Notes: generated by a model from the letters alone, not told the origin. A stretch of DNA of 64,000 bases from Geosiphon pyriformis (GCA_016748015.1 JAAOMT010000710.1:555621-619620), one strand, 5' to 3'; positions 40,841-53,854 are shown, counted from the first letter of the stretch. A program made the numbers and translations.

Positions 40841-43130
40841 GTGGCAGAATCCAAAAAAACAGGAACAAACCATTTAGGATTCACAAAATTCTTATTTCAA
40901 CACTACTGTCAACATTTAGAATTAATTGACAACCACTTATCAGCAGAATCAGCTTTCAATTTCTACATCCACGAAAGAATTTTATATTTACTAAGAGTAC
41001 CAGTAAAAACTGACTCAGCCAGAGGAAACTTCTACAATGAATTAATCCAGAATACCAACCTACCAACAAATTACAACTTCACAGCAATCCTTACTGAAAT
41101 TAATAAAGAAATTGAAATTCACACTTAACAAAGATATCCAATTACCTATGCAAACAAAGGCAAAGGAAAATTACAAACACAAACAGTAACACCTCAAAAG
41201 ATACAACCACCTATTTGGAAGAAAACAAAAGTTGAATCACCAACTAATCTATCATACTACTATACACCTAGAAGTGTCATCAATATTACATCAACAGGCG
41301 CATTCACATCAAACATAACATCAATTTTTGGATGATTTCTATTTCAGAGTAAACAAAGAAAAAAAGATCTTCTAGAACCATACAGTGCGTATTTCAAAGA
41401 ATTTAAGTCTTGATTGCTTATGCCATTAGGACTTTGATCTCTGCTATCCCAACCAGATTTCAGAACCACAAGTCTCTGAAAAGTAACGGAATCAGAAGAG
41501 GAAGAAGAAGAATCTGAAGATCAAGAATTCACTTACCAGAATCTGATCACTAAAAATTCAGAAATTGAAACCCCAAACTTTCAGACTTAGCAAAATCTAA
41601 ATTTAGAAAATCCGGAAATTGAAACTCCAAATTTTCAAATGCAACACGATCAGAACAATTAAAACCCTAACATTAATAATCAACAACACTTACCTCCAGT
41701 AATTGTAAGCAATCTACACCCAGCTCCACCAATGAACAGCAATAACAGCCACTTCAACCATCTCAACTACCATAGCAGCTGCTTCTACAGCCACAACCAC
41801 AACTTCAACAACCAAACTTGGATTCAATGGCCTATGCTCCAATAGCAAAACTTGAGAAATTCACTGGCAAAGAGAACGATATCCAAATATGGCTTAATGA
41901 TATAGAAAAAGCCATAGCAGCTAATATATGGAATGATGCCAAAGTCATGCAAGCCATCTTATATTTTCTCCAGGATACTGCCAATTCATGGTACCAAAGT
42001 CTGATCAACAAACTCCAAGATTTTAATGCATTTAAAATAGAGTTCTTAGGATACTTCAGCAACAATAACAGCATTAACAGGCTAGTAAACACCTTTACTA
42101 TCATCAAACAAAGAGAAAATAAAGCAGTTACTACTTATTTAAGATGCTTCCATAAGAATCTGCACTAGATCTAAGCTATTAACACCAATTATTTCACAGT
42201 AACCCAGATCCTAAATCAGTTTATTCACGGATTATGCAGTAGCATCCTACAATGCATACATTCAATGCATCCCATCAATCTGCAAGCAGCTGTCACAAAT
42301 GCCAGAAATTTTGAAGCCACTAAACTCGAAGCTAACCATGTCCAAGCTGTTAATCTAGTAATAAATGAATCATCTGAATTGGATTCCAAATTGAAACAAT
42401 TTAGTGATTCCATCAATCAGAAATTAGAGAGATACTTAGCTGACAATCATGCCATTTATCAACCACCACAATGATGCAATAATTCTGGAAACACAAATCA
42501 CTTCTAGAATCAGTCACGTCTATCATCATTGACCAATCAATAGTAACAACAGAAAATGCATGTTTGCTACTATTGTGGTAAACAAGAACACTTACAAATT
42601 GATTGCCACCATTGCTTAAATAACTAACAATTGGGAAATCAATATCAAAACTCCAATCACCAGTTTCAAATTCTGAATAACCTTCTAAACTCAGAACCAT
42701 ATCATCAGAATTACTTACTTATGACACAACAGCCACCTTATCAACTACCAGTATATTAAATGCCAATTTATTAACTGATAACACTAGCAATTTATCAGCC
42801 ACAGTCATAATCTATTTATTAGCTGCAGTTTCAGGTAATATATCAACCCCAACAAATACAAACACTGCCACCAAACTTACCTCAAAATAGAACCCAAAGG
42901 CTGAGATCGACTCAACAAAGCTGGAGATTGTCAATAATAATCCACCAATTGATCTCCAGTTCTTCTACACAACCAGCAGAATCTAGACAATGGAATTCGG
43001 GCACCGAGTATGCCCAAAACCCAAATTCCCAGAACTATTTAAGTCTACTGGCTACTCCAGAAGATGCTCAACCCAATAACCTGGAAACCAACCAACACCC
43101 AACCCTTACCAGCAACATTCCGCCAGCTAC
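40841..43130 (+). pseudogene. Gag of element E
   Basis: It begins at GTG 40841 (AACAGTGGCAGAATCC), with NHLGFTKFLFQ and SAFNFYIHERI. After stops and a frame change before 41818, the capsid-like part follows (AKLEKFTGKENDIQIWLNDI, SWYQSLINKLQD, FLGYFSNNNS), then the helical tail (EANHVQAVNLVI), a CCHC-like knuckle (CYYCGKQEH..IDC, about 42562-42603) and a Gln/Pro/Tyr tail with several stops. Confidence 0.82.
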
Positions 43131-43700
43131 TATTACCGAGAACAAATTATTGGATGTCATCTTCCCATTTGAACTCGAAGAACTGTCGACCATGCCATTA
43201 TTTAGTGGAGCCGTTCTAGAAGAAAAACCTATTACTGTCATGTACACTGATATTAAAATTAATGGCCACTCCATCAAACTGATCTTAGACAGTGAATCAG
43301 TTGGCAGCATCATTATAAAACAACTCATAGACCAATTAGGTCGCCAAGTTGATCATGCTGCTAGCACCAGGATTATAACCATTAATGAAGCAACCAAAAC
43401 TTCTATTGGTGAGATTGATGACTTCTCTTTTGAAGTCAATGGCATTATCATTCTCATTAAAGTCCTAGTGATAGAAGCAACCCAATATCAGACATTAGTA
43501 AGAAATGACTGGTTATCTAAAACCAACGTCATACTGGACTGGACAATGCAGAAGCTCCAACTGAGCCAAAATGGTCAACACACATGTGTACCAGCCACAT
43601 ATGGCCATTTCAAGACCACTAACTCAACAACACCACTAATCGAATTCAAAGAAAAAGAAAAAAAATTTATCTGGGAAGCCTATCAAGTTTCCTGAGCTGA
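43131..43700 (+). pseudogene. Aspartic protease of element E
   Basis: This lies in an open frame of 255 codons (42928-43695) together with the end of Gag, which shows that Gag and protease share a frame. It has VMYTDIKINGHSIKL, LILDSESVGSII (the Gly of DSG changed to Glu), TSIGEI, VLVIEATQYQTLVRNDWLSK and VPATYGHFK. The active site is lost in this copy. Confidence 0.84.
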
Positions 43701-44780
43701 CATAGAACACAACAAGCTGCTGTCAGTACCTTTGTGGAATGACAATAGCAAAGGAAAGCAAAGAGAAAAACTTACCTGAAATGCTGACTAAAACTGGGAA
43801 ACCAACCACAATTCAGAAGAGCCAGCTTGGAAATAAGAATAAAAGACAAAAGAAAAAAGAAAGAGAAAGAAAGAAGAATCAATATCCACCAGCACCACTA
43901 CATATAATTCCTACACTATACTACAACAATCTGCTTATCATCACCCAAAACTGGTGTGTGTTGATTAAGACAAAAAATTGTCATCAATGGGCACTTGCTA
44001 TGATGACGATAAGAAGTATACTTCAACAACCAAATTCTATTGTCACTCATACATTCTTGAACGTTTTGGAAGACCAAAATGAGTAGGAAAATAGGATAAC
44101 AAACCCTGGAGAAACTCTTCTGGATGAAGGAATGTGGAATAACATTTCTGGATAAGGAGGAATGTGTGACAAATTATGTTAATACACAATTCTTATAAGC
44201 AACTGGATAAGAAAAGAAATGCCCATAAACACTGTCTGGAGATAAGCCATCAAACGTCTGGACAGGTGTCCACATAACAATAACAAAATCTGGCAAATGA
44301 CACTCGCCAAAATCAAAAAAGTGACCCCAGAAGAAATAAAAACAATTAAAAATAATCCACCTGAATCTATAGAACTTGACTGGGACCCAGAACCAGTCAT
44401 AAATCTCCTAGATCCAGAACAATTCCATGAATATTATCAAGAGCTAGCACCTACCAGAAAAGAACAAGAGCAGCATTTGGAGTAGTTGAATACTTAATTA
44501 TGTCAACATTGCTTAATTCTCTGTGACTTTTAATATTGTAATGAGTGTGACCTCATTTACAATCCATCATCATGCATGATCTACATGATCCCAGAAGAAG
44601 AACCAATCAGCAGTTGTACATCAGAACAAAATTGGTTTTCAATCCCAATTCAAACTCTAACAATAATAATGATGAAAACACCAGTTCCAGCTCTGCACAA
44701 TATAGCAACAAGGATATCAATGATTCAGACTCTAATTTAAACTCCAAAATATACATTGTGCTTTCTGATCTCTTTAAGGA
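43701..44780 (+). pseudogene. Cys-rich module of element E, strongly decayed
   Basis: Fragments of the module can be aligned: KLSSMGTCYDD-like and FYCHSYILERFGRPK segments (43975-44080), then a gap where the PCLACGE motif should be, WNNISG and ILISNW segments (about 44125-44210), and the second ribbon with FQYCNECDLIYN-like residues (about 44530-44560). A 20 to 30 base deletion near 44100 and many stops destroy it. Confidence 0.55.
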
Positions 44781-45597
44781 GCAAGAACTCAAATGATATA
44801 ATGATAATAATGAAGGTATTATGCTAGAATGCGTACATGATACTAACACAAGGTTTGATCTGAGATATCCAGGAAAAGAAACCATCAAATTGGAACCAAA
44901 TTCATGCACATATATTGATTTCAAAATAGCTCTGAAAATTCCAACAACAATTATGGTTCAACTAGCATTTAGGAGTAGTTTAGTAAAAAAAGGAATCAAC
45001 ATCAGAGGAAGGATAATTGATGCAGGATACTTAAGAAATATCATTGCCATGTTACAAAATGATTCAGAAAAAGCCTATATTATAGAACCAAATGAAAAAA
45101 TAGCACAGGCAATATTTTTACCTCTGGTGAAAATAGCTCAGTTAGTTTCAGTGAGAAAGAGGGAAGAACTAGGTATAATAGCAAGAGAGATACAGGGATT
45201 TGGATTAATGAGTAGAATAGACATACCAGTCAATATGGCAAAAGAAGAAATCATTGACAAAGAAAAAATTATCTCAACTCGTCAATCAATTTCCATTCCA
45301 CCATATGACCAGTATATATTAGCCATAAAAAGAGAAGTAAAGAATCAAACTCAGTTGTTTGAAGTAAAGACCACTATTTGCAAATCAAGAGAGATTGAAC
45401 TCACTAATCTCTATATATTAGCCAAAAATATCAAAATTCCCATCTACAACACAATAAGAAGTGTTATTAAAATACCAAAAGGAATCATCATTGGATATTT
45501 AACCACCAAAGTTGAGAATCAATCACCAAATCACATTCCAGATTTTCCACAGCTTTGTGGATATGTGGACATTACATCACAAACCATTTATGGATGA
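44781..45597 (+). pseudogene. dUTPase and beta-type segment of element E
   Basis: An open frame of 258 codons (44821-45597). Motifs are VHDTNTRFDLRYPGK, AFRSSLVKKGI, GRIIDAGYLRNIIAMLQN (Asp and Tyr kept), EKIAQAIFLPLV and EIQGFGLMSR. Motif 5 has lost the STG part. The IPIYNTIRSVIKIPKG segment follows up to LCGYVDITS and a stop at 45595. Confidence 0.86.
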
Positions 45598-46162
45598 AGC
45601 AAATATTATCTGCTCCAACTGGAACAATTGGAACAGATAAACATGGGGAATTTAGACTCACTCCAACAGATGCAACTAAAGATGTTACTCAATAAATTCA
45701 ATGACATCTTTGCCAGTAAAAATAAATTTGGCAGAACCAACATAATCTAGCATTAGATTAAAACTGAAGATACAATGCCAATTAAACAAAAAACATACAG
45801 AGTACCATCAGCTAGTCATGAGATTATTCATCAAGAAATCAACTGGATGCTTAACAATAGGCTAATTCAGCCATCAATGAATCCATGGTCGTTACCAGTA
45901 GTACTAGTCCATAAGAAGAATGGAAAAATCCGTTTTTGTGTAGATTACTAGAAACTGAATAGAGTAACTAAAGATAATAATTATCCAACTCCAAAGATCC
46001 AAGAACTATTCAATGCTTTTGGAGGAAATAAATAGTTCTCAACACTAGATTTAGATAGTGGTTACTAGCAAGTAGCCATAAACCCAGCTGACAAAAAGAA
46101 AACAGCATTTATCACAAAAGAGGGAAATTTTAAGTTTGAAGTCATGCCATTTGGTTTGATGA
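45598..46162 (+). pseudogene. RT N-terminal part of element E
   Basis: It contains LNKFNDIFASKNKFG, MLNNRLIQPSMNPW, VLVHKKNGKIRFCVDY, the FSTLDLDSGY motif with a stop in place of Trp, and FEVMPFGLM, cut at 46162 by element F. It continues at 56931 with NAPATF. Removing F and one ATGA copy restores the frame exactly. Confidence 0.87.
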
Positions 46163-46790
46163 TATTACAGGTAAACTTGATAGGTATGGGAAATAGTAAC
46201 GTTTGGTGCTCTCAATTATTAACAATGCATCTTCCACGTAATTTTGTTGGCTTAGTCTTGATTATCAGTCTTTAAAGATCTATTTCTGGATGTGAATTTA
46301 CTTGTTGAGTTTTTTTGTTATAAGGCACAGAGTTTGTCTTTTGTCAATTGCAATGTTTTTTATAGATGAAATAAGGAGGATAATAAATAATAAAGGGTTA
46401 TAGATATTTGATTCTTGTCTAAAAGTTCGTATCTATCTGTCTGTCTGTCTTTTCTAACTTCTACAACTACTTGCTTTTATACATTTTTTTGGTTTTACAG
46501 GATTGCTTTCAATTGTCTCACTATTGCTAGCTATTGCTTTGTTATTTCTGTTATTGCTTTGTTTTTCTATATTATCACTAGTTATTCTATGTTATAACAT
46601 ATTATCTGACATTATTATATGTTATTCTGTGTTATCCTGCATTATAACACATTATCCTACATTATTACATGCTATTCTGTGTTATAACATGTTATCCTAC
46701 ATTATAACGCATTATCCAATATTATTGTACTATTCTGTATTATGTCATATTTTTTCATAACTTTGGATTGGTTTTTCTATTCAGGTAACA
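46163..46790 (-). repeat. 3' LTR of element F, internally deleted
   Basis: It starts TATTACAGG (TGTTATAGG in the partner) and ends TAACA. It is 628 bp against 1064 bp for its partner. The missing roughly 436 bp include the TGATCA hairpin, the pyrimidine tract and the GATAGCCTG segment. The U3 array of TTATAACA-type units (46570-46745) and the TATAAAAG box remain. Confidence 0.9.
46570..46745 (-). repeat. U3 tandem array of element F (TTATAACA/GGATAATG units)
   Basis: Degenerate repeats of about 20 to 50 bases built from GGATAACACAGAATA, GGATAATGTGTTATA and similar pieces. It recurs at about 56690-56875 in the other LTR. It gives the spurious LCYNMLSYIITHY ORFs on the plus strand. Confidence 0.75.
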
Positions 46791-46806
46791 TTATTCCTCT
46801 CTTTTT
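46791..46806 (-). promoter_or_regulatory. Polypurine tract of element F
   Basis: In sense orientation AAAAAGAGAGGAATAA lies directly before the 3' LTR. Confidence 0.72.
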
Positions 46807-47539
46807 AAAATTGAGCTCCTGTGAAACCATATGTATCTGTTATTGTGGCTTTATTCGTGTAATGTTTGATTGTTGTCTTGAGTATTGTTTTTTGTAGGTC
46901 TTTGAACTATTGATTGGTTATTCATCCTATGTTGTTAACTGTTATGGTTTTCATAGATCCATTTAGTAGTATGTTTGGGCAATGTTGGAAGGTAGTGTAA
47001 AATCGGTATGCTGCTTTGTAATATAGGATTAGGTTGTTTTTCTCTATGAATTTTTCTACTTGTTGTATTGCTTCTTTGTTAAACGTTTTCTGGCTGAGAT
47101 CTTTGTATGGTGTTTTCAAGTCAAGCTGTTCTCCAAATTTGTAAAATCAATAAGCTGGAGGAAGTCTTTCTTTCCATTTCTGGGCATTGTTAGGTGTCCA
47201 CTTCCCTGTTTCAGGGAGTTCAGTTCCATGAGCTAAAGCTTCTTTTATTTTTTTGAGCTTGGAGACCAAGTATCTTCTTTTGTAACCTTTTTCTTGTTCT
47301 TTGCCTCTTTCTTCTTCACCTTCTACTCAAAGGCAATTTTTCTTCCAACATTGCATTTCAGGTGGTGGGTAGGGAAGGGAACATTTAGTTCTAATTAAAC
47401 TCTTGTCCTCTTCTCTTTTGCTCTTATCTTTGTACTGTATCTCTTTTTTATCAATTGTTATTTCTATTTGAGATGTCAATATTTGAATTGTTTCAAATAA
47501 TTGTTTAGATAATTTTAAAATTTGATCTGAAAGGTCCAT
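46805..47539 (-). pseudogene. ORF3 of element F, decayed copy
   Basis: From ATG 47539: QILKLSKQLFETIQ and QIEITIDKKEIQYKDKSK, matching EITINQQTIRYQDT of B. A charged middle with KEQEKGYKRRYLVSKLKK follows. Then FYKFGEQLDLKTPYKDL, EAIQQVEKFIEKNNL, AAYRFYTTFQHCPNILL and TGAQF, which align with B and C up to the stop at 46807-46805. About 245 codons with four stops. The conserved spacing of these motifs in a distant family is the best sign that ORF3 is a true gene. Confidence 0.78.
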
Positions 47540-47619
47540 GTTGAAATTTCTATCATTTTTTGCTGCTTTTCAGATGTTATATATATTTGAATTCCCCAAT
47601 TTAATTTGCTGCATATTGT

Positions 47620-48997
47620 CTACATTTCGATAATGATAATTGGTTCCAGATCTTGTGGTATATCTTCTGGTCTGATTAATGAAATTTGTGTTTCTAGTTG
47701 AAGTACTAATGATGATAATTCCTGTTTTGCATGATAAATTTTTAACCAATTTCCATGCACTACTTTTTTTAAAATCCTGTCTTCTAATTATAGTTTGTAA
47801 GCTCCATTTTCTAAAGCTTCGTGTATGTAAAATAGACTGTCCCACTTTGGGTCAAACTTTCCATTCCACTGTTTCTCAGCTTTTGTATGGTGTAACAGTA
47901 CCTGGTCTTCAATCTTGAATTTCATTGGTTGTTCAAATAGGCAATTGTCATGTCTTTTCTTTTATCATTTTTGAGCATTACTAATGTTATCAGCTGCTGT
48001 TCTTCAATTGTTTTCTAACATTTCCATTAGCTAGTATGTTCTGTGGTACAAGGTAGCTTTAAAATTCTCTTTGGTGATTGTTTCTGTTTGATAGGACAAT
48101 ATTTTTCATTCAATAGGTAACATAGCTTTCTTTTCATAGACTAGTTTGAATGGTGTAAAGTGTGTCGTATTTTGCTTTAGTGTTCAGTATGCAAAGAGTA
48201 CTGAAGATATGAATAGGTCCCATTCTTGTTCGTTTTCTTGACTTATTTTTGCTAATGCTTCACACAGTGTTCGGTTAAACTGTTCTACCAGTCTGTTAAT
48301 TTGTGGGTGGTATGGTGATGATAAAGGACATTTTATATCAAACCATTGGCTTAATTCTGTTAATGTATTATTGACAAAATACATTCCTTGATTGGATAAC
48401 AATTCTTTCGGACATCTATGTCGGCAAATTAGGTCTTGATATACAAACTCGGCTACTGTTTTGGCATTGGCCACTTGAATTGCTCTGGCTTCTGGCCATT
48501 TTGTAAGATAATCAATGGCTACAGTGATATACTGATTTTCTTTGGATGTAATTGAGAGAGGACCAACCAAATTGATCCTAATTCTATTAAATAGATTTCC
48601 AACTGGAATGGGTCGAAGTGGTTCTGTTAATCTTGCTCCTCCTCTTTGCTGATATGTGTTATAATTGAGCACATATTCGAAAATGTCTTTGTACATCATT
48701 GGCCAATAGTATAAATTTAGTGTTCTTTTGAGGGTAGCATTTTTGTTAAAGTGTCCTGATGTCAAATCTGAGTGCATGCTATATAGTATAGTTTCTCTTT
48801 TACTGTCCTTGATTAGTCATTGTAGAGTGGGGTGGTTTCGGCGTTCTCGTCAATATAGTTGGTTGTCTTGAATAAAATAATTTCAGGCTTGTTTTCTTAT
48901 GGTACTTTGTTTCTGTTGAGATAATATCTCCTTGAAACGTAGTGTCAATAGGTACTGATGTAGTTGTTGATAAGTGAGTGTGTTTATGAGTCTGGGA
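47620..48997 (-). pseudogene. Integrase of element F
   Basis: LINTLTYQQLHQYL near 48950, the HHCC region (HSDLTSGHFNK; the CXXC is changed to YNTYQ), IRINLVGPLSI (Asp to Asn), LLSNQGMYFVN and RLVEQFNRTL; then a C-terminal part with SLFYIHEAL and DLEPIIII before TAG 47622-47620. The core is open for 197 codons (48184-48777). The start region overlaps the end of RNase H in another frame (open 48883-49104). Confidence 0.84.
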
Positions 48998-50440
48998 TTA
49001 GGTTTGTGACATTCTGGACAAACTGTTGGCATTGGTGTTCTTGGATTCTTCTTTGTAATAGACTTTGAGTGAGAATTGTTGTAGATAAGTACTCCATCTC
49101 GCATATTTTCCTTCTAATTGTGGATTATTGAGTAACCAAATAAGTCTTTTGTGATTGGTATATAGATCAAATAATTGACTAAAGTAATGTTTCCAAGTTT
49201 GTATGGCCCAATAAATGGTAAGACATTCCAGATCTGTTGTGCTGTAATTTTTTTCTGCTGGGTTTATGCTGTAACTGGTGTAGGCAACTGGATGTTCTTT
49301 ATTGTCTGGTCCTATTTGGAATAATACTGCTCCTAGAGCATTTTTTGAAGCATCCGTAGTGACAATGAACTATTTAGTAAAATTTGGGTAGATCAGAATT
49401 GGGGATGTGATCAATCGCTGCTTGAGATAGTCAAATGCTTTTTGTTGATCTTCCTTTTACAAGTACAGTATGTATTTGGACAACAATTGATGAAGTGGTT
49501 TTGTGATGTTTAAGAAATCTTTAACAAATTAACAATAATATCCTGCCAATCCTAGAAATCCTCATAATTCTTTGAAGTTGATTGGAGCTGGAAAATCTTT
49601 GACTTTTTGTACTTTATCTGGATTGGGTTTAACTCCATTCTTGCTGATTACATGTTCTAGGAACTTTAACTTGGTTTTTCCAAAGAAGCACTTCTCAGGA
49701 TTGAGTTTCAATCTGGCACTATGAAGGCATTTGAAGACTTGTTGCAGGTGGAGCAAATAGTCATCAAATGTTTTGGAGAACATGTTTGTGTCATCTAAGT
49801 AGACTACTATTGATTTCCAAAGGATTCCTTTGTATACTACATCCATCAGGCGTTGAAACATGGCAGAAGTATTACAAAATCCAAAAGACATTATGTTAAA
49901 CTCGAAGTTTCCATCTCGAGTGATAAACACTGTTTTTCTTTTGTCTTTGGAGTCTATTTTAACTTGCCAATAACCACTTGCTAGATCTAATGATGAGAAC
50001 CATTTTTTTTTTAGATTGTCCAAAATTTCTTGGATAAGGGGAGTGGGATAACTATTTCCTTGTGTGATACTATTTAATTTTCAGTAATCTATGCAGAATC
50101 GTATCTTTCCATTTTTTTTGGTGACCAGGACTACTGGAAAGAACCAAGGACTTAACAATTCTTTAATTAGGCCGTTATCAAGCATCTGTTGTACTTCTTG
50201 CTTAATTAGATTATTGCCAAATGGGAGTATGCAGTAAACTCATTGCTTAATCATTCAAGTGTTTCCTGTATCAATCTGATGCTTTACGATGTCAGTATGT
50301 CTGAACTCATTTTTGTTGGCAAAGACATTAACATGCTGATTCAGAAAGACTTTGAGTTGCATTTGTTGCAGGGTACTTAAGTTTCCTAAATTCAATTTAT
50401 TGATCTTTTCTAGTGTAAACAAGTAACTTTCTTTTGGCAA
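48998..50440 (-). pseudogene. Reverse transcriptase and RNase H of element F
   Basis: RT: MLDNGLIKELLSPWF, KKNGKIRFCID, SLDLASGYWQVKI, NIMSFGFCNTSAMFQRL and VVYLDDTNMF (YLDD intact) in an open stretch 49562-50023. RNase H: TTDASKNALGAVLFQ, SYSINPAEKNYS, TNHKRLIWLLNN and the terminal SLSRMSQT with TAA 49000-48998, the conserved stop. Several other stops interrupt. Confidence 0.86.
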
Positions 50441-51330
50441 ATTCCATACTTGTGAGGTAATATTGCAGAATAAGAATAATTGTGCGAAGTCTAGAATGGA
50501 TTGGAGTTTTTCAGAATTCTGAATATTTGTGGATATGGAACCTACAAGGGTCCCTTTGGAGATTTCAATGACATCTTCTGTCAGGTTGTGAATGGGAATT
50601 TTGAAGTGTTTATGGGCTTTGGCTAATAGGTATAAATTAGCAATATTAGCTAGAGAACAGATTTTGGGACTGGCTTCGAATAACAGGGCTTGATTTTGGA
50701 TCTTTCAATTCACCTTGAGGATGTATTGTCAGTATGGGGGAATAGAGATGATGGTGTCGGTGTAGATAAATTCTACCTGGTTACTGTCTTCTTTCATGAA
50801 ATTAACTGGTACGTTTCCTCTTCTACTTGATCCAAACCCATTGATTCCTCGAACAGTGAGGCCTAATTCTTCTCAAGTTGTTACCAGGGTCAATTGGGGT
50901 ATTTTGACTAGAGGTAGAAAGATAGCTTGGACAATCTTTTCTTGTGATTCTATTTTGTAGGGTCTGTCCAAATTGTTTTGTAGCATCATGATGATGTTCT
51001 CCATGTAACCGGCATTGATGATTCCTTTTTTTATGTCGATTTCTTTCTTGGCTAGACTAGATTAAAAGGCAACTTGTACCATTGTACTAACAGGAATTTC
51101 TAACACTATCTTAAGATCTATTTTTACAAGGAAATGTGGGACTATAATGATGAGTGATTGTCTGAGGTATTATAGGTCAAACCTGGCATTGGTATTATGT
51201 GCTCTTTTAGGGCAGATTTTTTTCTCATTGTCACTGTATCATTTTAGCTTTAGTTCTTTGGATAGGTCGGAATATGCAAGATACTGTTCTGTTTCAGTAT
51301 CCTCAGTTGAATCTTAAAACGACATGTCCT
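50441..51330 (-). pseudogene. dUTPase and beta-type segment of element F
   Basis: Motif 1 AHNTNARFDL, motif 2 broken by a stop before SSLAKKEI, motif 3 GIINAGYMENIIMMLQN (Asp to Asn as in B), motif 4 EKIVQAIFLPLV and motif 5 GINGFGSSRRG. A segment with FKIPIHNLTEDVIEISKG follows. The order and spacing are those of the other elements. Confidence 0.84.
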
Positions 51331-52263
51331 TGGTGATCAATACCTCTTTTTCTTCAGACTCAGGTAGTTCAGGAATTGGAAACAGTATTTTTGGAGACAG
51401 ATTGAACATGAGATCACATTTATTGCAGTACTGGAAGTAACAGGGAATCAAACAGTGATCGCACAGTTTGGTATTTAAATCGGCTAACCTTTGCTTTTGT
51501 TCTTCTCAAGTTGGGGCCAATTCCTAATATCAGTTCTGAAATACATCTGGGTCATCTGTGAAGAAATTGTTCGTGGGGTAGTTAGATCTATTATATTCGG
51601 GCATCCAGAAGTTATCCTTAATTTCTCATATCTCTTCAGGCATGGTGTCTTTGGCTTTGGTGCTTGCCATTTTCCAGATTTTGTGGTCATTGTGTAGATA
51701 ACTGTCCAACCTGTTGAGTGCTCATTTCCAAGCATCTTCGATGGGGGTTTTCTTTTATATCTAATTGTTGATTAATATGGTGTATTTACAAGTCTTATCA
51801 CATGTTCCTCCTCTACCAGGCATATTATTCCAAAGTCTTTCATTGGGCAGGATCTTGCCATATGCGAGGCACGATGTGTTGTCTCACTTGCCTTGTTATT
51901 TTGGTCATCTAAATTTTTCCAATAAACAAAATCTGCAGTAGTATTTGGTGACAGTGGGCCATTTTTTGTTGTCTCCAATACATGTGCCCATAGTGAATAG
52001 CTTCTTTTCACAATTAACACATATTAGTCTTGGAGATTGGTAAAATAGATTTCTTTGGTCCAAAATTACATATCTTATTGATAACAATTGGGGCTCTTCT
52101 TCAGCTCTGCCTTTTCTTTTTTTTTCTCAGGTTGGTGGTGGGAGTAGTTTAGTTTGATAATCATCCACCCATGAAACCTGATAGGTCTTGATGGTTGGTA
52201 GCAGTGGTGTGTTTTTGAATTCAATAAGGGGTTTCTCAGTATGTTGGGTTTTAAAGTATCTGC
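51331..52263 (-). pseudogene. Cys-rich module of element F
   Basis: After the SWVDD linker: LICVNCEKKLFTMGTC, KYYCRFCLLEKF, a decayed DNTSCLAYGKILPNERLW, MPGRGGTCDKTCKYTILI (about 51770-52020). Part two, near 51405-51475, is LCDHCLIPCYFQYCNKCDLMFN with all four ribbon Cys. The separating helical part is partly out of frame. Confidence 0.66.
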
Positions 52264-53273
52264 TGTTACCATTAGAATTTTAACTATTAATTAGCATGAA
52301 ATTACCCTTATAATTCCTATAATTAATTAGTATAATAATATTATTTCAAATTATCATTTATTATTTCATCAATTATCACATATCACGATTCAATTAAATA
52401 ATTCAATTAGTATAACAAAAAGTAGGATGATCAAATTACACAATACCCTGAACTTTGTAACATTCAAAAATTTGCCAAAATTTACAGAAATTCGCCGAAA
52501 TTTATAAGAAATTCGCCGAAATTTATAGAAATTCGCCGAAATTATGAATAGTTTACCCAAATTAATCAATAGTTCAGCAAAATAACTTGTAGTCCATCAA
52601 AATGTATCTTTAGTTCACCGAAATTTGAGCAAAGAGAAAAAGTGCAAGTTTATAGACTAGTACTACAACAAGTTGTATAAAAGAAAAGTTTTTCTCTTCA
52701 AGAAAATGTATCTTACTTTAGATTTATCTCTTAGAACCGTTTTTATACACACAAAAAGAAATAAATATCAAATAATTCAAAAAACCAAATTTTTTAATTA
52801 TTGCACTTGGAAAATCCCCAAAACCCAACTAACATTTCAAAATTGATTAGCTACCAATTTCAGTAAACTGTTAATGACTTCAGACCTGAATAAAAAACGT
52901 TTCTCTTAACAGAATTCTATTTCTTTTACATTTTTTTTATTTTCTTGTATTTTCTTATTACAATCATTAGGGTAGCCTACAGACAAGATTCTTGTAGAAG
53001 AGTTGACTTTTACAGCAAAGTAACTACACATTTTAGTGAGCTTTCAGATAAACAATTTCTGGGAAAGAGTTGACATTTACTACAATGTAACTACATAAAA
53101 TAATTGATATGGAATTGGCCATTCCACTTATAAGCCCAGCAAGTTCAAATTATAGAAAATAATTTGAAGATAAATTCAGTTATTGAAGGTTCAACTACTT
53201 CTAGAAAACATGAATTTACAACCAACAGACATTTACAATATTCAAGAAAAGAGACCAAAAACCTCTAGTAATA
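52264..53273 (+). repeat. Solo D-type LTR inside element F
   Basis: Sense strand is plus: begins TGTTACCATTAG, ends TAATA (TAACA mutated), 1010 bp, with four TTCGCCGAA units (52470-52545) and a TATAAAAG box near 52675. The flanking 4-mers CTGC and TTAC differ by two transitions. Removing the LTR and one of them joins the protease end to the linker of F in frame, which supports a true insertion. Confidence 0.88.
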
Positions 53274-53854
53274 TTACACATAGCTGGAACTCGGGCATGC
53301 TGTCCATTGAATGTGAGTTAAAGTTCTTGGGTGTTCCAGTCAAGAATAGCATTGGCTTTTGACAACCAATTGTTTCCCACTAAAGCTTGATATTGAGTAG
53401 CTTCTATGATGAGTACTTTGATAGGGATCTGAATTCCATTAATCTCAAAGGGGAAGTTGTCAATTTCTTCTATTGGGATTTTTGTGTTTCCATCTACTGT
53501 GATGATCCAGGCAGTAACAGCATGGTCTACTCGGCAACCTAATTGGTCCATGAGCTGCTTTATAATTATGCTACTGGCTGATCTACTATCCAGGATTAAT
53601 TTAATGTCTATTCCTCCAACTCTGGCATTAGTGTATAGAGCCATTATTGGTTTATCTTGATTGATGGCTGCTCCACTAAAAAAGCTATGGATGTTTAAAT
53701 TATCGATGTCGAAAGGAAATATGGTGGCTACAGTGGTGTCTTTGGTAATAGTGGCTGGTAAGATATTGCTTTTTGTTTGCTTGAAAGATTGGAAAATTTG
53801 TTTTACATCCCTCCTTTCCATAGATGTAGATTTGTCAAAACTCTGGTCTTCCAT
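53274..53854 (-). pseudogene. Aspartic protease of element F
   Basis: An open frame of 178 codons (53318-53854): ATIFPFDIDNLNIHSFFSGA, MALYTNARVGGIDIKL, LILDSRSASSII (the Gly of DSG changed to Arg), TKIPIEEI, VLIIEATQYQALVGNNWLSK. It then reads RVPAMC up to the inserted solo LTR. The active site is dead in this copy. Confidence 0.84.

Noticed and set aside
46503-46760. Hydrophobic repeat ORF (also 56629-56823) that looks like a membrane protein
   Set aside because: It is the antisense reading of the U3 array of element F; hydrophobicity comes from T-rich codons.
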